A DNA stretch of 64,000 nucleotides, from positions 496,001 through 560,000 of the forward strand of contig NZ_JARRAH010000001.1 of the NCBI RefSeq assembly GCF_030553305.1. The letters are read 5' to 3'. This DNA is from Halomarina ordinaria (GTDB lineage Archaea; Halobacteriota; Halobacteria; Halobacteriales; Haloarculaceae). The notes under the pieces are model-generated. The model was not told the DNA's origin and did no database searches. It was given only the letters and a program-made list of their open reading frames with translations. Within the stretch, counting starts at the first letter, position 1, and each line of letters begins with the position of its first letter. Positions 26,260 through 33,864 of this stretch are shown here, one piece after another. The position numbers were made by a program, and so were the translations under genes.

Positions 26260-29200
26260 ATGGCTGTCGAGGACAGATATTACGACCCAAGCGATCTCGA
26301 TACCTCCGTCTCGTCTCTCGGTTTCGAGCACTCGGACGTCGCGGAGTATCGGGAACTCGCACGGGACCTCAGGGGGGCGCTCGACGGTGGCGTCGCCTTC
26401 GACGAGTACGCACAGATTCTCTACGCGACCGACGGAAGCATCTACCAGGCCAGACCGGCGGGCGTCGTCTACCCGAAACACGCCGCCGACGTCCGGGCGG
26501 CGGTCCAGACCGCCACCGACCACGGGGTCCCCGTGATGCCGCGCGGTGCCGGGTCGTCGCTCGCCGGGCAGGCGGTCGGCCCCGGCTGCGTCGTCCTCGA
26601 CTGCTCGCGTCACATGGACAACGTCGTCGACATCGACCCCGACGGCCAGCTGGCGCGGGTCCAGCCGGGCGTCCCCCAGGACCACCTCGACGACGAACTC
26701 GCCCCCCACGGTCTGAAGTTCGCCCCCGACCCCGCCTCCTCGAACCGGGCGACCGTCGGCGGCGGCATCGGGAACAACTCCACGGGCGCGCACTCGGTCC
26801 GCTACGGCATCACCGACGCCTACACCGAGGAACTGGAGGTCGTCCTCGCGGACGGCTCGCAGATACACACCCGCGAGGTCGTCCTCGACAGCGACGAGTG
26901 GGACGACATCCTCGCACAGGACGACCTCGAAGCCCACATCTACCGCGAGGCGCGGCGACTGGTCGAGGAGAACGAAGCGGAGATCGAGGAGCGCTACCCG
27001 ACGCTCAAGCGCTCGGTGTCGGGGTACAACCTCCACAAGGTCATCTACGAGAACGACGACGGCGAGGAGGTCATCAACCTCTCGAAGCTGTTCGTCGGCG
27101 CCGAGGGGACGCTCGGCGTCATCGTCGAGGCGACGGTGAGCCTCGTCACCCTCCCCGGCGAGACGGCGCTCGCGCTCTACTGCTTCGAGAACCTCGTCGA
27201 CGCGATGGAGGCCGTCCCGGAGGCCCTGGAGTTCGACGCCGGCGCGGTCGAACTGATGGACGACGAGGTGTTCCGCCTCGCGCGGGAGTCCCAGGAGTTC
27301 GCGCAGTACGCCGAACCCATCCCGGAGGGGACGGCCGCCGCACTCATGCTCGAGTTCGACGACGAACTCCACGACGACTTCGAGGAGGCCATCGCCGAGA
27401 CGAACGCCCACTTCGTCCACTCGGGGAAGGCCTTCGACGTCATCGAGGCCTACACCGAGGAGGACCAGGGGAAGCTCTGGAAGCTCCGGAAGGCGGCGAT
27501 TCCGCTCCTGATGAGCCTCGACGGTGACCCGAAGCCCTACCCGTTCATCGAGGACGCGACGGTCCCGCCCGAGGAACTCGCGGAGTACGTCATGGAGTTC
27601 GAGCAGGTGCTCGACGACCACGACACCTCGGCGGCCTACTTCGCCCACGCCGGCAGCGGGACGCTCCACATCCGGCCCATCCTCAACCTCAAACAGGAGG
27701 GCGGCATCGAGGCGATGCACTCCATCACCGAGGACGTCACCGACCTCGTGCTCAAGCACCACGGCGCGTTCTCCGGCGAGCACGGCGACGGGATGGCTCG
27801 CACCGAGTTCAACCCGAAGATGTACGGCGACCAGCTCTGGACGGCGTTCAAGGAGCTGAAGACCGCCTTCGACCCCGACTGGCTGCTCCACCCGGGCAAC
27901 GTCGTCTACCGTGACGGACCCGACGACGTCGGCCCCTCGGGCGAGCGCGGCGTGGGCGCCGACATGCGCGAGAACCTCCGCTACGGCGCCACCTACCAGT
28001 CCATCTCCCCGCAGACCGCGATGGACTTCTCCGAGGAGGGGAGCTTCTCGGAACTCGTCGAACTGTGTAACGGCTGTGGTACCTGCCGGCAGACGACGAC
28101 GGACACGATGTGTCCGACCTACCGCGCCTCACAGGAGGAAATCCAGACCACGCGCGGTCGGGCGAACATGCTCCGGGCGGCCATCAGCGGCGAACTCTCG
28201 GAGGAGGAGATGTACTCCGAGCGCTTCCAGTCGGAGGTGCTCGACCTCTGCGTCGGCTGCAAGGGCTGCATGAGCGACTGCCCGACGGGGGTTGACCTGG
28301 CGAAGCTGAAGGCCGAGACGAAACACCAGTACCACGAGCGCGAAGGTGCCGGCCTCCGCGAGCGCCTGTTCGCCGACATCGACCGCCTCTCGCGCGTCGG
28401 GAGCGCGCTCGCCCCCCTCTCGAACGTCGCGCCCCACCTCCCCTACGCCCGCGAGGCGATGGAGCGCACGCTCGGTATCGCCGCCGACCGCGAACTCCCC
28501 CACTTCACGCGCACCACGCTCCGTGACTGGTTCGAGGCCCGCGGCGGGGCGCAGGTTCCCCAGGAGGAGGCGACGCAGAAGGTGCTGCTGTTCCCGGACA
28601 CCTACACCAACTACAGCTACCCCGAACCGGGGAAGGCCGCGGTCAGAGTGCTGGAAGCGGCGGGCTGTCACGTCGAACTCGCCCAGGGCGTCGGCGACAG
28701 CGGTCGGCCGCCCTACTCGAAGGGGTTCCTCGACCTGGCGCGCGAGCGCGCCCGTCACAACGTCGACGCGCTCGCACCGAAGGTCCGCGACGGCTGGGAG
28801 GTCGTCTTCGTCGAACCGTCCGACGCCGTCATGTTCCAGGACGAGTACCTCGACCTGCTGACGGGCGAGGCGGTGCGCGAGGTGGCCGCGAGCGCCTACG
28901 GCGTCCTCGAGTTCCTCGACACCTACCGCCTCGACGAGGCCATCGAGTTCGGCGACGTCGGTGACTCGCTCACCTACCACGGCCACTGCAACCAGAAGGC
29001 GATGAACAAGGACCACCACGCGGTGGGCGTCCTCCGGAGAGCGGGCTACGAGGTCGACCCCCTCGACTCCGGGTGCTGTGGGATGGCGGGCAGTTTCGGC
29101 TACGAGGCCGAACACTACGACATCTCGCAGGCCATCGGCCGCATCCTCTTCCGACAGGTCGAGACGAGCCCCGGCGACGAGGTCACCGCCCCCGGTGCCT

Positions 29201-29379
29201 CCTGCCGGTCGCAACTCGGCGACCGCCCCGGTGCGGCGATGCCGCCCCACCCCATCGAGCGGGTGGCCGACGCCGTCGGCGAACGGCCGTGGGACGGCGC
29301 GCGCGCCGACGTCGACAGGCAGTCGCCCGCCCGCGCTATCGCGGGGCTGTTCGGCTCGCTGGTCGGCCGGTTCCGGTAG
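26260..29379 (+). CDS. FAD-linked oxidase / Fe-S protein fusion, D-lactate dehydrogenase-like
   Basis: The 1039-residue protein joins three parts. Residues about 50-570 are a PCMH-type FAD-linked oxidase (PRGAGSSLAGQAVG, GGGIGNNSTGAHSVRYG, GEHGDGMAR). Residues 603-680 hold two 4Fe-4S ferredoxin motifs (C603-x2-C606-x2-C609 with C618, and C664-x2-C667-x2-C670 with C674). The C-terminal part has a cysteine-rich CCG domain (SGCCGMAGSFG, C939-C940). This is the GlcD-GlcF fusion architecture of D-lactate or D-2-hydroxyglutarate dehydrogenases, which feed electrons to the respiratory chain. The D-2-hydroxyacid dehydrogenase 3 kb away could supply substrate. The start codon is supported by conserved N-terminal sequence. 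Confidence 0.9.
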   Translation: MAVEDRYYDPSDLDTSVSSLGFEHSDVAEYRELARDLRGALDGGVAFDEYAQILYATDGSIYQARPAGVVYPKHAADVRAAVQTATDHGVPVMPRGAGSSLAGQAVGPGCVVLDCSRHMDNVVDIDPDGQLARVQPGVPQDHLDDELAPHGLKFAPDPASSNRATVGGGIGNNSTGAHSVRYGITDAYTEELEVVLADGSQIHTREVVLDSDEWDDILAQDDLEAHIYREARRLVEENEAEIEERYPTLKRSVSGYNLHKVIYENDDGEEVINLSKLFVGAEGTLGVIVEATVSLVTLPGETALALYCFENLVDAMEAVPEALEFDAGAVELMDDEVFRLARESQEFAQYAEPIPEGTAAALMLEFDDELHDDFEEAIAETNAHFVHSGKAFDVIEAYTEEDQGKLWKLRKAAIPLLMSLDGDPKPYPFIEDATVPPEELAEYVMEFEQVLDDHDTSAAYFAHAGSGTLHIRPILNLKQEGGIEAMHSITEDVTDLVLKHHGAFSGEHGDGMARTEFNPKMYGDQLWTAFKELKTAFDPDWLLHPGNVVYRDGPDDVGPSGERGVGADMRENLRYGATYQSISPQTAMDFSEEGSFSELVELCNGCGTCRQTTTDTMCPTYRASQEEIQTTRGRANMLRAAISGELSEEEMYSERFQSEVLDLCVGCKGCMSDCPTGVDLAKLKAETKHQYHEREGAGLRERLFADIDRLSRVGSALAPLSNVAPHLPYAREAMERTLGIAADRELPHFTRTTLRDWFEARGGAQVPQEEATQKVLLFPDTYTNYSYPEPGKAAVRVLEAAGCHVELAQGVGDSGRPPYSKGFLDLARERARHNVDALAPKVRDGWEVVFVEPSDAVMFQDEYLDLLTGEAVREVAASAYGVLEFLDTYRLDEAIEFGDVGDSLTYHGHCNQKAMNKDHHAVGVLRRAGYEVDPLDSGCCGMAGSFGYEAEHYDISQAIGRILFRQVETSPGDEVTAPGASCRSQLGDRPGAAMPPHPIERVADAVGERPWDGARADVDRQSPARAIAGLFGSLVGRFR

Positions 29380-29464
29380 ACGGGACCGGTTTCGACGCAC
29401 GGCATCGCCGCGGTTCGAACGCCCACCCCGAACGTTCTTGCCAACAGTCACGTACTGTCGAGTG

Positions 29465-29647
29465 ATGGACTACAAGGACCTCGTGGTCGTCGCACTCACG
29501 TTCCTCGTGGGGAACGTCGGTGCGACGTACGGCGCGGCCGGCGCGGTGGCGGGTATCGTCGTCGGCGCCGGCGTGGGGGCGAAGTGGGCGAGCGAGTCCG
29601 ACCGCGTGCGCTCTCTGGAGCGGCGAGTCGAAGAACTGGAGCGCTAG
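29465..29647 (+). CDS. Small membrane protein with glycine-rich helices and coiled C-terminus
   Basis: A 60-residue protein: MDYKDLVVVALTFLVGNVG, a second glycine/alanine-rich helix (AVAGIVVGAGVGAKWA), then the charged tail SDRVRSLERRVEELER, a likely short coiled coil. Proteins of this plan occur in haloarchaea but have no assigned role. A GTG one codon upstream is an alternative start. Its stop abuts the convergent VOC gene stop. Confidence 0.7.
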   Translation: MDYKDLVVVALTFLVGNVGATYGAAGAVAGIVVGAGVGAKWASESDRVRSLERRVEELER

Positions 29648-30019
29648 TTACTCGAGGGGCTGGACCAGTTCGACGACGTGCCCGTCGGGGTCGTTCAGGA
29701 ACGCCGTGCGCGCGCCCGCCTCGGGCTGGTCGCCGGGTTCCTTCACGACGCCGTGGTTCTCTATCTCCTCGAAGGCGGCGTCCACGTCGTCGACGCCGAG
29801 GGCGACGTGGTCGAACTGGTCGGCCTCCGCGACGACGTCCTCGCCCTCCGCGTCGGTGAGCTGGAGCTCGAAGCCGTTGCCGTCGGCGACGTAGACGTGC
29901 CGGGCGCTCCCGTCCTCGGTCGTGAACTCCCAGGAGCGCTCGAAGCCGAGCTGTTCGACGTACCAGTCCGCGCTCTCGTCTGCGTCGGCGACGTGCAGCC
30001 TGACGTGGATGAGGTCCAT
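29648..30019 (-). CDS. VOC/glyoxalase-family protein (lactoylglutathione lyase-like)
   Basis: The 123-residue protein has the two beta-alpha-beta-beta-beta repeats of the vicinal-oxygen-chelate fold: MDLIHVRLHVADADESADWY and FDHVALGVDDVDAAFEEI. Metal-site residues H6 and the glutamate near NGFELQLTD in repeat one match H72 and the C-terminal glutamate near DGHVVELVQP in repeat two. This is the glyoxalase I pattern, so it probably isomerises a thiol adduct of a ketoaldehyde. The ATG at 30019 was chosen because a TATA box is correctly spaced; a GTG two codons upstream is possible. Confidence 0.85.
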   Translation of the reverse strand: MDLIHVRLHVADADESADWYVEQLGFERSWEFTTEDGSARHVYVADGNGFELQLTDAEGEDVVAEADQFDHVALGVDDVDAAFEEIENHGVVKEPGDQPEAGARTAFLNDPDGHVVELVQPLE

Positions 30020-30043
30020 ACGCACACCCGTGCAGGGCGAGAG

Positions 30044-30050
30044 GTTAAAA
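30044..30050 (-). promoter_or_regulatory. TATA-like box of the VOC gene, overlapping the asd terminator
   Basis: Minus-strand TTTTAAC lies 25-31 nt before the ATG at 30019. The same T-run directly follows the asd terminator hairpin. Confidence 0.6.
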
Positions 30051-30067
30051 GACCGCCTCCCGGCGGT
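30047..30067 (-). terminator. Hairpin plus T-run downstream of asd
   Basis: ACCGCC (30052-30057) and GGCGGT (30062-30067) form a 6-bp GC stem with a 4-nt loop. On the minus strand, reading away from the asd stop at 30080, it is followed after one base by TTTT (30050-30047). This is a good candidate for termination of the asd transcript. Confidence 0.6.
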
Positions 30068-30079
30068 TCTTACGTTCCC

Positions 30080-31117
30080 CTACAGCCAGCCCTCGTTGAG
30101 CAGGAGTTCGCCGTTGAGTACCGACGCGCCGGCCGCGCCGCGGATGGTGTTGTGCGCGAGGCAGTTGTACTGGACGCCGCCCTCCGTCTCGCGGAAGCCC
30201 CCGGCGGTGACGGCCATGCCGTCGCCGCGCATGCGGTCGAGACGGGGCTGTGGGCGGTCCGGCTCCTCGAAGACGTGGATGAGCGGGTCGGGTGAGGAGT
30301 GGAGGTCGAGACTGGGGTAGTCACGCATCGCGTCGGCCGCGTCCTCGGTCGTGACCTCCTCGTCCGTCTCGGCCCAGACGTTCTCCAGGTGGCCGTCGAG
30401 CGTCGGGATGCGGTTGCAGGAGGCGGCGACGGCCGCGCCGTGCCACTGTACCTCCGCGCCGTCGAACGACCCGAGGAGCTTCCGCGCCTCGCTCTCCATC
30501 TTCTGCTCCTCGCCGCCGATGTGGGGGATGGCGTTGTCGAGTATCTCCATCGACGTGACGCCGTCGTAGCCCGCCCCGGAGACGGCCTGGAGGGTCGCGA
30601 CGTGGACGGTGTCGAGGCCGAACGCGCGGTCGAGCGCCGCGAGCGTCGGGACCATGGTGATGGTCGAGCAGTTGGGGTTCTTCACGAGCGCGCCGTCCCA
30701 CCCTCGCGAGTCGCGCTGGACCTCGAGCAGGTCGATGTGGTCGGCGTTCACCTCGGGGATGGTGAGCGGGACGTCGTCCGCGGTCCGGTCGTTCGAGGAG
30801 TTCGAGGAGACGACGTAGCCCGCCTCGCAGAACTCGGGTTCGACGCGCTCGCCCACGCTGGAGGGGAGCGAGGAGAACAGCAGGTCGACGTCGTCGGGGA
30901 CGGCGTCGGCCGCGGTGCGCGTCACCGTCATCTCCGCGACGTCCGAGGGGATGGGCGTGTCGACGCGCCACTTCGCCGCCTCCCGGTAGGACCTGCCCGC
31001 GCTGTCGTCGCTCGCGGTGAGCGACACCAGGTCGAAGTCGGGATGGGGGTCGAGCAACTGGATGAGTCGTTGACCGACGGCGCCGGTCGCGCCGAGGACG
31101 CCTACGTTGACACTCAT
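30080..31117 (-). CDS. asd: Aspartate-semialdehyde dehydrogenase
   Basis: The 345-residue protein has the NADP-binding start VNVGVLGATGAVGQRLIQLL, the nucleophile C150 in NPNCSTIT, and the late histidine region in CNRIPTLDGHLENVW. The enzyme reduces aspartyl phosphate to aspartate semialdehyde, the branch point to threonine, methionine and lysine. The length is usual for the archaeal type. A 14-bp palindrome lies just upstream, and a hairpin terminator follows the gene. Confidence 0.96.
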   Translation of the reverse strand: MSVNVGVLGATGAVGQRLIQLLDPHPDFDLVSLTASDDSAGRSYREAAKWRVDTPIPSDVAEMTVTRTAADAVPDDVDLLFSSLPSSVGERVEPEFCEAGYVVSSNSSNDRTADDVPLTIPEVNADHIDLLEVQRDSRGWDGALVKNPNCSTITMVPTLAALDRAFGLDTVHVATLQAVSGAGYDGVTSMEILDNAIPHIGGEEQKMESEARKLLGSFDGAEVQWHGAAVAASCNRIPTLDGHLENVWAETDEEVTTEDAADAMRDYPSLDLHSSPDPLIHVFEEPDRPQPRLDRMRGDGMAVTAGGFRETEGGVQYNCLAHNTIRGAAGASVLNGELLLNEGWL

Positions 31118-31128
31118 TACCGAGGCTC

Positions 31129-31142
31129 CGTTCGAGCGAACG
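31129..31142. promoter_or_regulatory. Perfect palindrome upstream of asd
   Basis: CGTTCG-AG-CGAACG lies 12-25 nt before the asd start, in the TATA-to-start interval. A bound protein there could block transcription, so it may be an operator. No regulator is identifiable. Confidence 0.4.
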
Positions 31143-31252
31143 AAAACGGTTGTGGTCGACGCAAGCGCCTCCCCTGTCGGAACCCCCCTACCGGGCGATT
31201 CGCGCGGCTCTCCGTCCGGGAACTCGCGCGACGCCGCGACGTCAGAAGTGTG

Positions 31253-31441
31253 TTACTCGACCGTGCCGCCCTTCTTGCGGGTGATGTAGCCCGCGATGCG
31301 GTTGCGGACCTCCTTGGACTCGATGTTGGTGAACTCCGTCACGAGGTCCTTGTTTCGCTCGAAGTCCGCGTTGAACGCGTCCGAGTACTTCTCGAGCAGC
31401 ACGTTCCCCGTGTTCTTGACGTAGGCGGGTTTGATGGCCAT
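31253..31441 (-). CDS. rps17e: 30S ribosomal protein S17e
   Basis: The 62-residue protein MAIKPAYVKNTGNVLLEKY matches archaeal S17e over its whole length, including FNADFERNKDLVTEFTNIES and the basic end IAGYITRKKGG. It is a component of the small ribosomal subunit found in archaea and eukaryotes only. A CCTTTTAG box about 25 nt upstream on the minus strand supports the start. It lies next to asd on the same strand. Confidence 0.96.
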   Translation of the reverse strand: MAIKPAYVKNTGNVLLEKYSDAFNADFERNKDLVTEFTNIESKEVRNRIAGYITRKKGGTVE

Positions 31442-31810
31442 ACCCTATCCTGCCGACGCCGCGGCTAAAAGGATTCGTCTTCGAGTCGTCGAGGTACGGA
31501 CGCACGCCGTCGGAGGCGAACGCACCGCGGGAGTGCCGCCGCTCGGGGCGTCTGAGAAGCGGCACCCGGTCACCGGTGTCGATGGAGAATCACGCAGGAG
31601 CTCATTCGGCGGTCCCCACCTGTGTTCGAGCTGTCAGAGGCACGATTCCGGTGACGTGGTGCCACTAGCAGGGGCTATGGAGCGAGGATGTAAATAATTT
31701 ATTAAGATGTGGTGGGCCTCGCCGAGACGCGCGAACGCACAGCACGATTGTGGCATCCGGGGGAATGTATTTATCTGTGTACAGTATAGAATGGCGACAC
31801 CAAAGCGACT
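31442..31810. other. 369-bp noncoding interval with an AT-rich island
   Basis: No convincing gene is visible. The interval holds the S17e promoter at its left end, an AT-rich patch at about 31686-31712 (TGTAAATAATTTATTAAGA), and promoter-like TATTTAT (31768-31774) and GTATAG sequences before the small zinc-finger gene. Lower GC here compared with the flanks marks it as regulatory or recently acquired DNA. Confidence 0.5.
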
Positions 31811-31942
31811 ATGGAGACGTGTAATCGCTGCGGGGTGCAACTCCCCGGCCGCTTCGTCGACGCCAGCCACCACGGACACGACCCGACCTGCCCGAGTTGC
31901 CGGCCACTGCCGGACGACGCCCCGGACGCGAGCGTCGACTGA
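31811..31942 (+). CDS. 43-residue double-CxxC zinc-finger microprotein
   Basis: An ATG at 31811 opens a 43-codon frame: METCNRCGVQLPGRF, then a His-rich turn (SHHGHDPT) and CPSCRPLP, ending in an acidic tail. The pairs CNRC and CPSC are spaced like a minimal zinc ribbon. A TATA-like GTATAG lies about 22-27 nt upstream. Codon use is GC-rich at third positions, as in real genes here. It is convergent with gvpM, 11 bp away. Function is unknown, and its position invites a link to the gas vesicle cluster, but this is not shown. Confidence 0.65.
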   Translation: METCNRCGVQLPGRFVDASHHGHDPTCPSCRPLPDDAPDASVD

Positions 31943-31953
31943 CGGGCCCCACC

Positions 31954-32229
31954 TCAGGAGCGGCGACCCTCCCCGTTTCGCTCGCCTTCGAGCGCCGTGG
32001 CGTCCTCACCGTCCGCGAGCGCACGCTCGCGGATACGCTCGTCCCACTCGACGAACATCCCGTACTCGGCCATCGTCTCGATACCGGCGAGGGCCGCCCG
32101 GAGCTTCACTCCCAGCAGCGGCACGTCCGCCACGCTGATGATGACGTCCGCCTGCAGGACCGCCCCGTCGCGAAGGAGGACGTCCACGAGGTCGACGAGG
32201 GCGTCGTCGGTGTCCCTACGCGGCTCCAT
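31954..32229 (-). CDS. gvpM: Gas vesicle protein GvpM
   Basis: The 91-residue protein is a GvpA/J/M paralogue: ALVDLVDVLLRDGAVLQADV, then VPLLGVKLRAALAGIETM. The GvpA-like core sits at residues 9-62, with a charged C-terminal tail. GvpM is an essential accessory protein thought to help nucleate vesicle assembly and to interact with GvpL. I set the start at the ATG at 32229. The first codons overlap the end of gvpL by 14 bp. It is the last gene of the operon. Confidence 0.9.
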   Translation of the reverse strand: MEPRRDTDDALVDLVDVLLRDGAVLQADVIISVADVPLLGVKLRAALAGIETMAEYGMFVEWDERIRERALADGEDATALEGERNGEGRRS

Positions 32230-33073
32230 CCGGGTCCCCCCGTTCGGTGTCGCCCTCCGACTCCTCGCCCTCCTCACCCTCCTCGCCGATGGCCGGCGCG
32301 AAGGTGTACGGCGGCCACGGGCCGGTGTAGCGCACCTCGACGCCGGGGTCGGCGGCCACCTCGTCGAGTTCCTCGCCCGCCGCGGACGCGCCGTCCTCGG
32401 TGGCGAGCATCGCGAGGCGCGCGAGCGTCACGGCGTCGCTCTCGCGCTCGACCAGCCCGCCGGTCTGGGGTCGTCGCGAGAGCGCCCGCACCTCCCGCGC
32501 GTGCGGCCGGACGCGGTCGAGGAGTTCTTCGGTCCGGTCGTCGCCGTGGGCCCGCTTCGCCTCGCGGAGTTTCCCCTCGTACTGCTTCTCCAGGAGGTGG
32601 GCCGTCCCGCCGCCGGCCGACTCCACGCGCTCGTGGAGGGCTGCGAGCTCCGGGTCCGCCTCGACGATGGCCGCCTCGAACGCCTCCGGGTCACGGCGCA
32701 CCTCGATGCGGTACTCCCAGTGGTCGGCGAGGTCCGCGAGGTGTTCGGCCAGCGTCTCGCGCTCGTCGGCCAGCCACGCGAAGACGTCGTCGTCGTCGCC
32801 CGCGAGCAGGGTGTCGAACCGGAAGGGCAGCGGCGTCCCGAACTCCTGGCCGACGGCGTCGATGACGCGCTGGTGGGCGAGCAGCCAGCGCTGGACGGCG
32901 ACGGCGTCCTCGGAGTCGTACTGTTCGGCGCGCTCGTGGACGACGACGCCGACGCCGTCGTCCGCGAGGAGCGAGACCGGGTCGCCGTCGATGCCCTCCA
33001 CGTCGAGGGTCCGGCGGGCGGGGCCGTCGGGGACGGCCACCGCACAGTAGAGGTACCGCCCCTCCTCACTCAT
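32216..33073 (-). CDS. gvpL: Gas vesicle protein GvpL (GvpF/L family)
   Basis: The 285-residue protein starts MSEEGRYLYCAVAV and has the two-domain GvpF/L pattern: GVGVVVHERAEQYD, LPFRFDTLLAGDDD and the C-terminal YTGPWPPYTFAP, matching YTGPYAPYNF in its paralogue GvpF. In Halobacterium, GvpL binds several accessory Gvp proteins and is required for vesicle formation. The acidic tail (EEGEEGEESEGDTE) is unusually long. It overlaps gvpK by 8 bp and gvpM by 14 bp. Confidence 0.93.
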   Translation of the reverse strand: MSEEGRYLYCAVAVPDGPARRTLDVEGIDGDPVSLLADDGVGVVVHERAEQYDSEDAVAVQRWLLAHQRVIDAVGQEFGTPLPFRFDTLLAGDDDDVFAWLADERETLAEHLADLADHWEYRIEVRRDPEAFEAAIVEADPELAALHERVESAGGGTAHLLEKQYEGKLREAKRAHGDDRTEELLDRVRPHAREVRALSRRPQTGGLVERESDAVTLARLAMLATEDGASAAGEELDEVAADPGVEVRYTGPWPPYTFAPAIGEEGEEGEESEGDTERGDPDGAA

Positions 33074-33380
33074 CGCCGACCGCCTCCCAGCCGCCGTCGT
33101 CGACGCGGTCGAGGAAGTCGCCGACGAGGCCGTCGAGGTCGCGCCGGAGGTCGTCGACCGGTTGCTCCAGGTCCTGACTGGTCTTCAGGTGCTCCAGTTC
33201 CTCCTCCAGCGCGGCCAGTTGCGTGCCGAGGCGCTCTATCTCCTCGTCGGAGAGCGCCCCCGACTCCATCCGGCGAACCGCCTCGCGTTCGAGCGCCTCG
33301 ACGACCACCTCCACGACGGCGATGACCAGCGAGAGCAGCCCGTCGCTCGCCCGGTCGCCGTCGACGTCAATTCTCGTCAT
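33066..33380 (-). CDS. gvpK: Gas vesicle protein GvpK
   Basis: The 104-residue protein begins MTRIDVDGDRASDGLLSLVI and continues with the GvpK helical region VVEVVVEALEREAVRRMESG and LSDEEIERLGTQLAALEEEL. GvpK is one of the accessory proteins indispensable for vesicle formation; its biochemical role is uncertain. The start is the ATG at 33380, inside the end of gvpJ (14-bp overlap). A longer frame upstream is the shadow of gvpJ. Confidence 0.93.
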   Translation of the reverse strand: MTRIDVDGDRASDGLLSLVIAVVEVVVEALEREAVRRMESGALSDEEIERLGTQLAALEEELEHLKTSQDLEQPVDDLRRDLDGLVGDFLDRVDDGGWEAVGDE

Positions 33381-33864
33381 CTCCCCCCTCGGTGTCCCCG
33401 TCGCCGTTCGTCTCACCACCCGTCTCGGCGTCGGTCGCGTCGGACCCGTCCGTGTCCGTCTCGTCCCCATCGTCCGTCTCGCCGGAGGCGTCGCCCTCGT
33501 CGGAAGCGTCGCCCTCGCCGCCGGTCGCTCCCCCGGCGGCCGTCTCCCCCAGTTCCTCGACCGGCGCGGACATGTCGATGGGTTTCTCGGACTCGATGTC
33601 CTCCAGGCTCTCCCGTCCGGAGGCGTGTTCGACCCGGCGCAGGTCGGTCCCCTCGGGGAACTCGAGGCCGTACTCGGCGGCCGTCTCGAACGAGGCCAGC
33701 GCCGCCCGGAGGCGAATGCCGAGCAGTTCCGTCTCGCCGATGCTGACGACGATGTCGGCGTTGATGACGACCCCCTTGTCGAGGAGCATCTCGACGACGT
33801 CCGCGAGGCTGTCGCTCCGGGGGCGTACCGACCCGTCGGCGTCGTAGCGTTCGGGTTCAGCCAT
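33367..33864 (-). CDS. gvpJ: Gas vesicle protein GvpJ with long acidic tail
   Basis: The 165-residue protein has a GvpA-like core (LADVVEMLLDKGVVINADIV, then ELLGIRLRAALASFETAAEY). It then runs on for about 80 residues of Gly/Asp/Glu/Thr-rich acidic low-complexity sequence. GvpJ is a minor wall or accessory protein needed for vesicle assembly. The usual haloarchaeal GvpJ is shorter, so the acidic tail is noteworthy. The start at 33864 overlaps the end of the upstream gene by 8 bp. Confidence 0.9.
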   Translation of the reverse strand: MAEPERYDADGSVRPRSDSLADVVEMLLDKGVVINADIVVSIGETELLGIRLRAALASFETAAEYGLEFPEGTDLRRVEHASGRESLEDIESEKPIDMSAPVEELGETAAGGATGGEGDASDEGDASGETDDGDETDTDGSDATDAETGGETNGDGDTEGGDDEN

